Shown here: positions 19,442 to 27,712 of the stretch, piece after piece
Layout: the number at the start of each line of letters is the position of its first letter
Numbering within the stretch: position 1 is the first letter of the stretch
Origin: Pseudomonadota bacterium
GTDB taxonomy: Bacteria; Pseudomonadota; Alphaproteobacteria; Rhizobiales; Hyphomicrobiaceae
Length of the DNA stretch: 64,000 bases
Direction of reading: 5' to 3'
Assembly (NCBI GenBank): GCA_018242295.1
Contig: JAFECE010000011.1
Span: 930,001-994,000, forward strand
Position numbers and translations under genes: made by a program
The notes under the pieces: generated by a model
Database searches by the model: none
Seen by the model: the letters and a program-made list of their open reading frames with translations, nothing else
What the model was told of the DNA's origin: nothing

Positions 19442-20216
19442 GCCGATCGCCGCGCCTCTAGGCTTTACGGCCGCGTTGGAGCGGCTCGCATGGATGGCGG
19501 GCTCGCTGCTCGTATTGGCCGTTCTCTGGCAGCTCATCGCCGTTTATGCGCAAAACCGCTACTTGCCGACGCCGATTACGGTTTTTGACGTGCTATGGCG
19601 CGAGAGCGCTAATGGCGATCTCTGGGTGAATATCTCGGCCACGCTGGTGCGCGTGGCAGCCGCCTTCATCGTTTCAATGTTTATCGGCACGGCGATCGGT
19701 TTGGCGCTGGGCCGCTTCAAGACAGCGGACAAGTTCTTCGATGCGTGGCTGATCCTCTTTCTCAACCTGCCGGCGCTCGTCACGATCACGCTTTGCTACA
19801 TCTGGTTCGGTCTGACCGACATCGCCGCGATCACCGCCGTCGCGCTCAACAAAATTCCGAATGTCGCCGTGAACATGCGGGAGGGCGCGCGGAGCCTTTC
19901 GCGAGATCTCGACGAAATGGCGAAGATCTACAAATTCGGACGCTGGAAAACGCTTCGCCACGTGATCCTGCCGCAGCTCGCTCCGTTTTTCGCGGCGGCA
20001 GCGCGTTCGGGCCTTTCGCTCGTTTGGAAGATCGTCCTCGTCGTCGAAGCCTTCGGACGATCGAGCGGTGTCGGCTATCGTTTGAGCATCGCTTTCCAGG
20101 AGTTCGACGTGAGCACGATTTTGGCATACGCGCTGGCATTCATCCTGATCGTGCAGGCCATAGAATTTCTGGTGTTGCAACCGTTGCAGGCACGGGTGAA
20201 TGCATGGCGTCGCTAA
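19404..20216 (+). CDS. ABC transporter permease, SsuC type
   Basis: A 270-residue permease with about six membrane helices and the inner-loop EAA motif ('EGARSLSRDLDEMAKIYKFG', then 'LRHVILPQLAPFFAAAARSG') that contacts the ATPase. ATG 19404 lies inside the last codons of the binding-protein gene, 38 bases before its stop; an alternative start is 19374. With its neighbours it forms a complete importer. Confidence 0.9.
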   Translation: MAPISTRTFSTPKPIAAPLGFTAALERLAWMAGSLLVLAVLWQLIAVYAQNRYLPTPITVFDVLWRESANGDLWVNISATLVRVAAAFIVSMFIGTAIGLALGRFKTADKFFDAWLILFLNLPALVTITLCYIWFGLTDIAAITAVALNKIPNVAVNMREGARSLSRDLDEMAKIYKFGRWKTLRHVILPQLAPFFAAAARSGLSLVWKIVLVVEAFGRSSGVGYRLSIAFQEFDVSTILAYALAFILIVQAIEFLVLQPLQARVNAWRR

Positions 20217-20971
20217 ACGGGGCAAACGGCAAAAACGATCCCATCGCCGTAAACGGCGCGGCGCCGATCAGCGTTTCGGTTCGCCGCAAGATCTTTCCGC
20301 CTGTCGGCGACCGCGAAGCCCAGCTGGTGCTGAAGGACATTTCGTTCGACGTCGCTCCGCGTTCGTTCCTTGTCATTACCGGGCCTTCGGGATGCGGGAA
20401 ATCGACGTTGCTCAACATCATCGCGGGGCTCGACCCGGATTACGAGGGGAGCGTCAATCTCGGGCCCGCGGCGGACCGCCTGGCCTTCATCTTTCAGACG
20501 CCGCGGCTTTTGCCCTGGCGCACGGTTTATGAAAACATCGCTCTCGCGCTTCCGAGCGACGATCCGAAGCAATCGCGGATCGCGGGCATGCTGGAACGCG
20601 TGGGGCTCGGCCAGGCGATGAATGCGTATCCAGAGCGGCTGTCGCTCGGCATGCAACGCCGTGCTGCGCTGGCGCGGGGCTTTATTCTGGAGCCCGAAAT
20701 ACTACTGATGGACGAACCCTTCGTCTCGCTCGACGAGCAGACGGCCGCAAGCCTTCGTGACCTGCTGATGGAGCTCTGGCACAGCCACCCGACGACAGTG
20801 ATTTTCGTTACCCATGACCGGACCGAGGCAATTCAGCTCGGAACGCGCATCTTGCGCTTGGCGCCCGGAAAGGCGAGTGTCGTCCAGGATGTGAGCATCG
20901 ACCTGACCGAGGCACAGCGCCATGACCGTGCTGCCGTGCTCGCGGAACAGAATCGCATCTTCGCCGCTTAA
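20204..20971 (+). CDS. ABC transporter ATP-binding protein, SsuB type
   Basis: A 255-residue ATPase with Walker A 'GPSGCGKSTLLNIIAG', Q-loop 'FIFQTPRLLPWRTVYEN' with the LLPW typical of nitrate/sulfonate/taurine importers, Walker B 'EILLMDEPFVSLDEQ' and H-loop 'FVTHDRTEA'. The ABC signature is 'RLSLGMQRRAALAR', with Leu in place of the usual second Ser/Gly context (SLGMQ). ATG 20204 overlaps the permease by 13 bases. The gene lies 35 bases before the MfnB gene, so the importer is probably co-transcribed with the cofactor genes. Confidence 0.92.
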   Translation: MASLNGANGKNDPIAVNGAAPISVSVRRKIFPPVGDREAQLVLKDISFDVAPRSFLVITGPSGCGKSTLLNIIAGLDPDYEGSVNLGPAADRLAFIFQTPRLLPWRTVYENIALALPSDDPKQSRIAGMLERVGLGQAMNAYPERLSLGMQRRAALARGFILEPEILLMDEPFVSLDEQTAASLRDLLMELWHSHPTTVIFVTHDRTEAIQLGTRILRLAPGKASVVQDVSIDLTEAQRHDRAAVLAEQNRIFAA

Positions 20972-21006
20972 AGCGGCCGACGGCGGATCAATCTCGGAAT
21001 GATGGC

Positions 21007-21744
21007 ATGATCGAAGGTTTGAGACGAGGCAAGCCCGCCTTTCTCGCCAGTGTAACGGACGCGAACGAGGCGGAGATCGCGCTCGGGGGCGGGGCCGATA
21101 TCATCGACTGTAAGGATCCGGCAGCCGGCGCGCTCGGTGCGCTGCCGCTCGCGACGGTTCGCGACATCGTTGGCCGCGTCGCCGGGCGCGCTTCCGTCAG
21201 TGCGACGGTCGGCGATTTGCCGTCCGATCCCGAGATCATGACCGCGGCGGCGATCGCGATGGCGCAAACCGGCGTGGATGTCGTGAAGATCGGGTTCTTC
21301 GGAGAGGAAGATCCGCGCGCGGCAATCTCGGCACTTGGCAGCGCATGTTCGCGCACGACCAAACTCGTCGCCGTTCTGATGGCGGACCGGGCGCCCGACT
21401 TCCCTGTTGTCGAGGCGCTTCGTGATGCCCGCTTCGCCGGCGTCATGCTGGACACGGCGGACAAGTCGGCCGGAAGCCTGACGACGGTTCTGTCTCTTCG
21501 GCAATTGGCCGAATTTCTTCGCACAGCGCGCACGAATGATTTGTTCGCGGGGCTCGCGGGGTCGCTTCGTGAACGTGACATCGCGGTACTCACACCTCTC
21601 GGACCCGATATGCTGGGATTTCGCGGCGCGCTTTGCGCGGCCGGCCGCCAAGGCGCCATTGAAGCCGATCGCGTGATTGCGGTACGTCGCGCAATGGATA
21701 ACGCACGATTCGCAAATGTAGCGCCGGAGACGTCAGTCGCATGA
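21007..21744 (+). CDS. mfnB: (5-formylfuran-3-yl)methyl phosphate synthase (MfnB, DUF556)
   Basis: A 245-residue protein. MfnB makes 4-(hydroxymethyl)-2-furancarboxaldehyde phosphate from two glyceraldehyde 3-phosphates, the first step to the furan ring of methanofuran or methylofuran. The N-terminus 'LASVTDANEAEIALGGGADI' and 'IDCKDPAAGALGALPL' (with the Schiff-base type Lys) are the family signature, as are 'DVVKIGFFG' and the C-terminal 'DMLGFRGALCAAGRQGAI'. It starts at ATG 21007 and overlaps the next gene by four bases (ATGA). In methylotrophs this supports synthesis of the formyltransferase/hydrolase cofactor. Confidence 0.9.
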   Translation: MIEGLRRGKPAFLASVTDANEAEIALGGGADIIDCKDPAAGALGALPLATVRDIVGRVAGRASVSATVGDLPSDPEIMTAAAIAMAQTGVDVVKIGFFGEEDPRAAISALGSACSRTTKLVAVLMADRAPDFPVVEALRDARFAGVMLDTADKSAGSLTTVLSLRQLAEFLRTARTNDLFAGLAGSLRERDIAVLTPLGPDMLGFRGALCAAGRQGAIEADRVIAVRRAMDNARFANVAPETSVA

Positions 21745-22175
21745 ATGACAAGAAGAAGCCTGCAAAGGCCAATGAGAAGCAATCAGAAGTGCGTGAGATT
21801 GCGGATACCATCTTCGTTCGCGACTTCATCGTCGATTGCAACGTCGGTGTCTATGCGGAAGAGCAGGGCGTAACGCAGAAGGTCCGTTTCACCGTCGAAG
21901 CGCGGCTGCAGAAGGATGTGTTCAGCGTCGAAGACGAAATGGTGGAAGTCCCGTCTTACGCCGATATCATCGACATCATTGTCGCGCTTGCACGTGGCGG
22001 GCACATCAACCTCGTTGAGACGTTCGCGGAGAAAATTGCCGCGCAGGTGCTTGCCGACAAGCGCATCGCCGCTGTTCGCGTCGTCCTCGAGAAGCTGGAG
22101 CGGGGTCCGCTTCGCGGTGTGGAGATCATTCGTCCGCCTTCGAAAGCCGCAGCGCGCGAGTTCGGTCGTGGCTGA
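21741..22175 (+). CDS. Dihydroneopterin aldolase family protein (FolB-like)
   Basis: A 144-residue protein of the FolB fold: 'IFVRDFIVDCNVGVYAEEQG' near the N-terminus, 'VPSYADIIDIIVALARGGH', 'NLVETFAEKIAAQVLAD' and 'VRVVLEKLERGPL', matching the substrate-binding and tetramer-forming elements. FolB cleaves dihydroneopterin to 6-hydroxymethyl-dihydropterin. Embedded in the methanopterin/methylofuran operon, it probably supplies pterin for H4MPT rather than only folate; that is inference. It overlaps both neighbours. Confidence 0.85.
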   Translation: MNDKKKPAKANEKQSEVREIADTIFVRDFIVDCNVGVYAEEQGVTQKVRFTVEARLQKDVFSVEDEMVEVPSYADIIDIIVALARGGHINLVETFAEKIAAQVLADKRIAAVRVVLEKLERGPLRGVEIIRPPSKAAAREFGRG

Positions 22176-22782
22176 GCACCGTCTGACTGAGGTAAGCCCG
22201 CTCGTCATCAAGGTCGGCGGAAGCCTCTCCAAAACCGGCCGCCTCGGCGGCGTACTGAAGATGCTCAGCGCGGCGCAGGTACCAATTGTGATCGTGCCCG
22301 GCGGCGGCCCGTTCGCCGATGCCGTGCGCAGCTTGCAGCGCGAGATGAGCTTCGATGATGGGGTGGCGCACCGGCTCGCCATGCTCGCAATGGAGCAGAT
22401 GGCGGAATGGATGGCCGCTCAACATCCGGGCCTGAAAGTCGCGCAGACGACCGACGAAATCTCCGATTGCATCATGGATGGACAGATCCCTGTCTGGGCG
22501 CCGCTTCATATGATGGGCGATGACGAGGCAATTCCAGCGAGCTGGTCCATCACTTCGGACAGTCTGGCGGCACGACTCGCGGAACTCCTGAATGCGCGTC
22601 TCATTCTTCTGAAGTCCGTCGATACGGTGGGCCATCCTTCCGCTGAGGAACTGGCGCAGCAAGGTGTGATCGATTCACTCTTTCCCGAGATCGTTGCGCG
22701 GGCGGGGGTTTCGTGGTCCATCTTCGGACCGGCGGACGATGCGGCGCTGGCCGCAATTCTTGCTGGCGGAGGAGGCGCGTGA
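22168..22782 (+). CDS. Amino-acid-kinase-fold protein, MfnE-like
   Basis: A 204-residue protein of the aspartate/glutamate/uridylate kinase fold: 'PLVIKVGGSLSKTGRLGGVL', 'PIVIVPGGGPFADAVR', 'WSITSDSLAARLAELLNARL' and 'LLKSVDTVG'. In the methanofuran pathway MfnE phosphorylates 5-(aminomethyl)-3-furanmethanol phosphate; this protein is the probable bacterial equivalent. The start is GTG 22168, eight bases inside the FolB-like gene. The stop overlaps the DUF447 gene start. Confidence 0.8.
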   Translation: MAEHRLTEVSPLVIKVGGSLSKTGRLGGVLKMLSAAQVPIVIVPGGGPFADAVRSLQREMSFDDGVAHRLAMLAMEQMAEWMAAQHPGLKVAQTTDEISDCIMDGQIPVWAPLHMMGDDEAIPASWSITSDSLAARLAELLNARLILLKSVDTVGHPSAEELAQQGVIDSLFPEIVARAGVSWSIFGPADDAALAAILAGGGGA

Positions 22783-23363
22783 TGCCGCTTATCGTCGAAA
22801 CGATCGTGACGACCTTCAATAGTAAACGAGAGGCGCATATCGCTCCTCTCGGTCTCATCCATGACGGCGCGCATTGGATCATCGCGCCGTTCCGGCCGTC
22901 AACGACGCTCGACAACCTGCGCGCCAATCCGGTGGCGGCGGCGAGCCATACCGACGATGTTCGCGTTTTTGCAGGTGCCGTGACGGGGCGGAAGATATGG
23001 CCGCTGTCGCCGACGCGGAGCATCGCAGGTGAACGGCTCGCCGATTGCGTGTCGCATTGGGAGCTGAAGGTCGATAAGGTCATCGAGGATGAGCAGCGAC
23101 CGCGTTTTCTTTGCTCCATCGTGCACGAAGAGACGCACAAGCCGTGGCAGGGTTTCAATCGGGCGCAAGCCGCGGTCATCGAGCTCGCGGTGCTGACGAC
23201 GCGTCTCAACATGCTGCCGCCCGAGAAGGTCGAAAGCGAATTGAAGTATCTCGAAATTGCAATTTCGAAGACCGCCGGCCCGCGCGAAGAAGAGGCATGG
23301 GAATGGCTGATGGAAAAAATCACGGCGTGGCGTCAGGCGCGGTTCGATCAGACGACCTCATGA
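22782..23363 (+). CDS. DUF447 family protein linked to H4MPT synthesis
   Basis: A 193-residue protein of the DUF447 type, recognised from 'IVETIVTTFNSKREAHIAPLG', in part, and 'WIIAPFRPSTTLDNLRANP', which resemble flavin-reductase-like split-barrel segments. It is found in methanogens and in bacteria with H4MPT, but the reaction is not known to me. ATG 22782 overlaps the kinase stop; its stop overlaps the start of the next frame at 23360. Confidence 0.82.
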   Translation: MPLIVETIVTTFNSKREAHIAPLGLIHDGAHWIIAPFRPSTTLDNLRANPVAAASHTDDVRVFAGAVTGRKIWPLSPTRSIAGERLADCVSHWELKVDKVIEDEQRPRFLCSIVHEETHKPWQGFNRAQAAVIELAVLTTRLNMLPPEKVESELKYLEIAISKTAGPREEEAWEWLMEKITAWRQARFDQTTS

Positions 23364-24540
23364 CGTCTGACGGCGACGCCAAGCAAGCCTTCATGACGGC
23401 GTTATCGGCCGCGCTCGACGACGGATCGTTCGCCAAGTTGACGCTTGGAAAGTTTCGCGGCGAAGGCGAAGCTTCGAAAGCTGTGGCGACTCTCGTGATG
23501 CTCAAGGACGTGCCGCATCTGAAAGTCGTCACGAGCTTTCCGCGTAAGGACGAGACGAAAACTTACAAAATCGAAGAAGGCTTGCGCGCGATCGGTTCGT
23601 CGATCGGCGCGATGTACATGAGCGCGACGCTCTTTTCGACGGCGCAGGATGTCCGCCTCGATTACAGCCGCAAGGGCGTTCCGCATTTGGCGCACGGAAA
23701 GGCGACGTTGAAAACGGCGGAGCCCGCCGCGCACGATCGCAAGAAACATACCTCGTGCCGCCGGACAGACCTTATCTCAAGGCGTTGCAGATTGCGGACG
23801 GCGAGGGTCGTATCAAGCCGTCGATGCAAGGCAAATATCGCCAGATCTGCCGCTTCATTGAGATTGCCGACGACTTGATCAAGGATAGCGATCTCAAAAG
23901 AGATGCGCCGCTAAGCATTATCGATATCGGTTCGGGCAAGGGGTATCTGACCTTTGCTTTTTACGATCATCTGACGACAGGGCTCGGCCGGCGCTGCCAT
24001 ATGTCTGGGATCGAAATGCGTGGCGATCTCGTCAATTTCTGTAACCGGCTCGCACGTGAACTTGACTTCGAAGGATTGTCGTTCGTTGCTGAAGCCGCGT
24101 CGCGAGCGTCGCCGCCTCACGTCGACATCGTTATCGCGCTTCACGCCTGCGATACCGCGACCGACGATGCAATGGCGCTCGGCGTGCGAGCAGATGCGGG
24201 ACTTATTCTATCGGCGCCGTGCTGCCAGCATGAAATCGCGCCGCAGATCAAAGACACGGGCGACGGCCTGCAAGGGCTCATCAAGTATCCGCTATTGAAG
24301 CAACGCCAGGCGGATCTCGTCACCGATGCGGCCCGCGCGTTGCTGCTCGAGGCTTCCGGCTACAAAGTCAAAATGATAGAATTCGTTTCGACTGAACATA
24401 CGTCGAAAAATATTTTGATTGCGGCGGTGAAATCTTCGCACGCCGATCGCGTGACAGCCCGGAAGCAGTATCAAGCGTTGAAAAATACTACCGGTTTTTC
24501 AACGCAGCATCTCGAGTCACAACTCAAGGATGCCGAATAA
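23360..24540 (+). pseudogene. Class I SAM-dependent methyltransferase gene interrupted by a frameshift
   Basis: The N-terminal accessory domain runs from ATG 23360 in one frame ('AFMTALSAALDDGSFAKLTL', 'HLKVVTSFPRKDETK', 'LDYSRKGVPHLAHGKATL', 'AHDRKK'). It then becomes nonsense after about 23746 and drifts on to a stop at 23878. The neighbouring frame takes up the expected continuation at about 23749 ('YLVPPDRPYLKAL', then the methyltransferase domain to 24540). Related proteins are single chains of about 390 residues with exactly this junction, so one base appears missing near 23744-23749. It could be a true mutation, a sequencing error or, less likely, recoding. Confidence 0.75.
23755..24540 (+). 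CDS. Methyltransferase catalytic domain (second half of the frameshifted gene)
   Basis: This frame alone can start at GTG 23755 and encodes 261 residues: 'RIKPSMQGKYRQICRFIEIA', then SAM motif I 'IIDIGSGKGYLTFAFYD', an acidic 'SGIEMR', 'VIALHACDTATDDAM' and 'LILSAPCCQHEI'. The Cys-Cys-Gln-His pattern is typical of this family, which may act on RNA or another large substrate. If the frameshift is genuine, this half could still be translated independently, but it would lack the N-terminal domain. It is the last gene of the run that begins at 17949. Confidence 0.6.
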   Translation: MPPDRPYLKALQIADGEGRIKPSMQGKYRQICRFIEIADDLIKDSDLKRDAPLSIIDIGSGKGYLTFAFYDHLTTGLGRRCHMSGIEMRGDLVNFCNRLARELDFEGLSFVAEAASRASPPHVDIVIALHACDTATDDAMALGVRADAGLILSAPCCQHEIAPQIKDTGDGLQGLIKYPLLKQRQADLVTDAARALLLEASGYKVKMIEFVSTEHTSKNILIAAVKSSHADRVTARKQYQALKNTTGFSTQHLESQLKDAE

Positions 24541-24674
24541 CTCGCTGCGTTTCTATTTATCGCCTCATTTGTTGCTCACTGCCGTGGAATGCGTGTAGAG
24601 GGAACTGATCCGGGCCTCATATGTTTGATGCTCGGCACCCCCAGAGTGAATTCAGCAGAAGAAGGCAGAACTCG

Positions 24675-24956
24675 ATGATTGACGTTTCTCGTATGGTGCG
24701 GCTTGCTTCGGCCGTTGCCGCAATCGGCGTGGCCATGGCACTCCCTGCAAGCGCGGGACACGACGAGACCCGCGAAGATCCGGCGGTCGTTGCAGAGAGA
24801 CTGCGCCACATGGGCTTCGTCGAATGGCGCGACGTCCGCTGGTCGCATGGATATTGGAAGGTCAACAACGCGAAGCGCGCGAACGGTCACGTTTATGATC
24901 TGGAAATCGAGAGCGGTTCGTTCGACCTCGTGAGACTCCGTCGCGAACGCGGCTGA
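24675..24956 (+). CDS. Small exported protein, PepSY-like
   Basis: A 93-residue protein from ATG 24675 with a signal peptide ('LASAVAAIGVAMALPASAG') and a mature part whose C-terminal half ('WRDVRWSHGYWKVNNAKRAN', then 'GHVYDLEIESGSFDLVRLR') resembles the PepSY pattern of small periplasmic inhibitor-like proteins. It has no tight coupling with neighbours and its role is unknown. Confidence 0.7.
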   Translation: MIDVSRMVRLASAVAAIGVAMALPASAGHDETREDPAVVAERLRHMGFVEWRDVRWSHGYWKVNNAKRANGHVYDLEIESGSFDLVRLRRERG

Positions 24957-25010
24957 GACTTCGTTCAGTGAAATTTTTTTCGGCCGCGGCGGTTTCCGTT
25001 GCGGCCGAAT

Positions 25011-26021
25011 TCATTTGTGCTGCAAGAGCGCCACGGCGACAGCCGGCGCACATCGCGTCGCCCAAAGCTGCTGATCATTCTCGGCGTCGACGAGCGTGCC
25101 GAATGCGACTGCCGGAATTCCGAGACGGATTGCAATTTTCTCCGCGTGCGATGCGCCGATACCAGCGAGCACCACGGACTTTATCGCTTCGCCAGGGCGC
25201 GACAGAACTTGCAGCGCGCCGTCGTGGATCGAACGCAGCTGCCGTTCTGAAACATAATTCGCGGAGACCTGCCACGCCGGCAGGTGGCGCATTTCTGGGT
25301 CGCGCCCGAAGCCGCGCGCGAAGCGGATGAGACTTTCCTCTCGCGATTTTCCGCGGCCGTCCGCCGTTGGATGCTGATCGACGTTCTCAGGTAGATCACC
25401 GAGGATGCGGCGCACATCGGCCATCGTCGCAAAGTTATCGCGGGCGAGGCTCTGCCATTGGCCCGCGAGTGGCGCGCGGTTTGCGATCGAGGCAACGGGT
25501 GTTCGCGTCAGTCCCGTATAAACGAGCTCGCCCGTCTGCAGGCGTTCCGCATCGGTCAAGCCCAGAGGACGGTCGCAGGCGATGATGTCGGTTGTCGTCG
25601 AGCCCATATCGATAAGCAGCGATTTAGGGAGGCGCTGTGCCACGAGCAGCGCCGTTGCGATGAAGTTTGCTGATGCGACAGAGAGTGGATCGCCGACGGC
25701 GGATTGCAGCGAGGCGAAGCCCTTCAATCCCATGAAGAAGCGAAGCTCTCCCTGGAGCCGTTCGCGCAATCGCGCGACGAGCGCCAGCACGCCGGCCTCG
25801 CGGCTCTCGAAAATCTCGGTGAGTTCGCCGGTCATCGTAATCGCGCAGACGGAGTGATTCGCGATCAGCGGATCGGCCGCATGCAGCGCGGCGTCGAGTT
25901 GGTTCAGCCCTTCCCACAGCGGACAGGGAAGCTGACGAACGGCGACGACGCAGCCATCCTCCACGCGCGCGACCTTGAGGTGGGCACCGCCAACATCCAA
26001 GCCGATTGTGACCTTCGTCAT
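25011..26021 (-). CDS. Hydantoinase/oxoprolinase-family H4MPT-linked protein (MfnF-like)
   Basis: A 336-residue ASKHA-fold protein: phosphate-1 motif 'IGLDVGGAHLKVARVEDG' and phosphate-2 motif 'LLIDMGSTTTDIIACDRPLG'. This matches the family described as a probable H4MPT-linked C1-transfer protein, which includes archaeal MfnF. MfnF couples the activated furan to the tyramine-glutamate moiety of methanofuran. In a methylotroph this points to methylofuran assembly; the exact substrate is inferred. ATG 26021 is divergent from the HisA-like gene, 59 bases away. Confidence 0.85.
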   Translation of the reverse strand: MTKVTIGLDVGGAHLKVARVEDGCVVAVRQLPCPLWEGLNQLDAALHAADPLIANHSVCAITMTGELTEIFESREAGVLALVARLRERLQGELRFFMGLKGFASLQSAVGDPLSVASANFIATALLVAQRLPKSLLIDMGSTTTDIIACDRPLGLTDAERLQTGELVYTGLTRTPVASIANRAPLAGQWQSLARDNFATMADVRRILGDLPENVDQHPTADGRGKSREESLIRFARGFGRDPEMRHLPAWQVSANYVSERQLRSIHDGALQVLSRPGEAIKSVVLAGIGASHAEKIAIRLGIPAVAFGTLVDAENDQQLWATRCAPAVAVALLQHK

Positions 26022-26080
26022 TTGCGCCTTCGCTTCGACATCTCCGCCCGTGATACACTCAAGGTCCGAGGAGGCAAGTC

Positions 26081-26788
26081 GTGGACGTAATTCCGGTTAT
26101 CGATGTCGCGCACGGGCAGGTTGTTCGTGCGGTCAAGGGGGAGCGTTCGGCCTATCGACCGATCGAGACGCCAATCGCGGCGACGGCCGACCCGGCAGAC
26201 CTGGCGCGGGGTCTCGCCAAGCTATTTCCGTTTAGGACGCTTTATTTGGCCGATCTCGATGGAATCGAGGGCCGAGGCCGCAACAAGCATCTGGTTCCGG
26301 CGCTGAGCCATGTTTTGCCTGGGGTCGAGATCTGGATCGATGCCGGAACGGGCTCGCGGGGGGCATCGCGCGCCGTGCTGGCTGCGCCCGTCGCCACGCT
26401 CGTCGTCGGCTCGGAAAGCATCGAGACGACGAGGGTGTGGACAGATATCGCCGCCGAGGCGCCGGGGCGCACGGTTCTGTCACTCGACTTCAGGCATGAC
26501 GAATTCATGGGGCCGGAATTGCTGCTTGGCGATTCTTCGCTCTGGCCGTCGCGCGTCATCGTCATGACGCTCGATCGTATCGGCGCGAATGCCGGGCCAG
26601 ATTTCCAAAAGCTTGCTGATATCGTGTCGCGCGCGGGAAGCCGGCGCGTCTATGCGGCTGGCGGTGTCCGCAATCGCGCGGATCTCGACGCGCTGCGAAA
26701 GATCGGCGTCAAAGGCGCTTTGCTAGCATCGGCATTGCATGCCGGAAAAATTTCGGCCGGCGACCTCAAAGAAGTCGCCGGCCGATAA
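26081..26788 (+). CDS. HisA/HisF-family protein of the C1-cofactor cluster
   Basis: A 235-residue (beta/alpha)8-barrel protein similar to HisA: 'VIPVIDVAHGQVVRAVKGER', 'LYLADLDGIEGRGRN', 'VVGSESIETT' and 'VYAAGGVRNRADLDALRKIG'. True HisA lies in a his operon; this copy lies in the H4MPT/methylofuran cluster and matches HisA-like proteins in methanogens. It is therefore probably a paralogue working on a cofactor precursor. The start is GTG 26081, preceded by GAGGAGGC. Confidence 0.85.
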   Translation: MDVIPVIDVAHGQVVRAVKGERSAYRPIETPIAATADPADLARGLAKLFPFRTLYLADLDGIEGRGRNKHLVPALSHVLPGVEIWIDAGTGSRGASRAVLAAPVATLVVGSESIETTRVWTDIAAEAPGRTVLSLDFRHDEFMGPELLLGDSSLWPSRVIVMTLDRIGANAGPDFQKLADIVSRAGSRRVYAAGGVRNRADLDALRKIGVKGALLASALHAGKISAGDLKEVAGR

Positions 26789-26829
26789 TGTCCATTCCGG
26801 ATTTGGCAGCAGCCGCTCCAGCCGAGTTC

Positions 26830-26854
26830 GAAGCCAAGTTGCGGCCTTGGCTTC
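26830..26854. terminator. Stem-loop between convergent hisA-like and fae genes
   Basis: A nine-base perfect stem (GAAGCCAAG / CTTGGCTTC) with a seven-base loop lies 41 bases after the HisA-like stop. There is no T-run, so factor-independent termination is uncertain. The rest of 26789-26975 holds no gene. Confidence 0.35.
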
Positions 26855-26975
26855 GGCCCGGATGTCAACCGCTGTAACGGCCCGAGAGCAGTCTACCCAA
26901 TCGCTGCAGCAGACCCCCCTTCATAGGAGGGGCAGTTTCATTTTTGTTTTCTACCTGCTGAGGACGGTTTCCGCT

Positions 26976-27488
26976 TCAAGTCTTCGCACCGAACGGATGG
27001 TGAGCCGAGTTGCGCTGTGCGGTTGCTTCAGCAGCCGTCGGCTTGCCGGCAACTGCGCGAGCGATCGATTCCTTGACGGCGCGGTAGTTGTAGTCCTGGA
27101 TCTTGGCGTCGTCGGCAGCTTCCCAGTGGATGAACACGCCAACGCTGATGAAGACGTCGTCGGCTTCTGCAGCCGGGATAACGCCTTCAGCGACCGAGTC
27201 CTGAACGGCCTTTGCGACGCCGTACTGAGCGGGTCCGAACATCTGAACGGCCTGACGGGCGTCCTTGATCGTGACCTTGTTGTAAAGGATCGTGTTCGGC
27301 TTGCAGGGGAGGTTCGGCGCAATGACGGCGAGAAGCGTCGTGAAGCCGTCCTTGTTGTTGGTCAACGCGTTGCAGAAAGCCGTCTCAGCAGCCGAACCGC
27401 GGGGTCCGATGATGAGGTCGATGTGTGCGACTTCGTTACCGTCTCCGACGAGCGACTCGCCGACCATGACTTTATTAATTTTGGCCAT
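26976..27488 (-). CDS. fae: Formaldehyde-activating enzyme
   Basis: Fae condenses formaldehyde with tetrahydromethanopterin to methylene-H4MPT in the cytoplasm, the entry step of the detoxifying and energy-yielding C1 pathway. The 170-residue protein has the family start '[20 protein letters not shown]', with the catalytic His in '[11 protein letters not shown]', and '[20 protein letters not shown]'. ATG 27488 is preferred; the longer frame to 27584 would add a non-conserved leader. It is probably transcribed strongly from its own promoter in 27489-27712. Confidence 0.97.
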   Translation of the reverse strand: MAKINKVMVGESLVGDGNEVAHIDLIIGPRGSAAETAFCNALTNNKDGFTTLLAVIAPNLPCKPNTILYNKVTIKDARQAVQMFGPAQYGVAKAVQDSVAEGVIPAAEADDVFISVGVFIHWEAADDAKIQDYNYRAVKESIARAVAGKPTAAEATAQRNSAHHPFGAKT

Positions 27489-27712
27489 TAGGGGGGTTCC
27501 TCCCACGAAATGAAGATACGAGCACCAACGCTCCCCCGTCGCCGGGACTTCGCTGTACTGCTCTGGCGATGAATATCCAAGCACGTCGGCGCCCTGGTGT
27601 CATGAGTACCAGCGTCGGCACAGGGATAGGTCCGCAGAGAATGCGGACACGGTGCCTGTATTGCCTCAGGTCATCGAGCGAGACAAGCCCTTAAAGTTGG
27701 CTGCGACGGCAT
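27489..27712 (-). promoter_or_regulatory. Upstream region of fae
   Basis: No gene is seen in these 224 bases. A Shine-Dalgarno-like GGAGGAACC lies just before the fae ATG. A promoter for fae is expected here, although the upstream citG-like gene on the same strand could read through. Confidence 0.4.

Noticed and set aside
23740-23756. Programmed -1 frameshift in the methyltransferase gene
   Set aside because: No canonical slippery heptamer lies at the junction, so mutation or sequence error is the simpler explanation.
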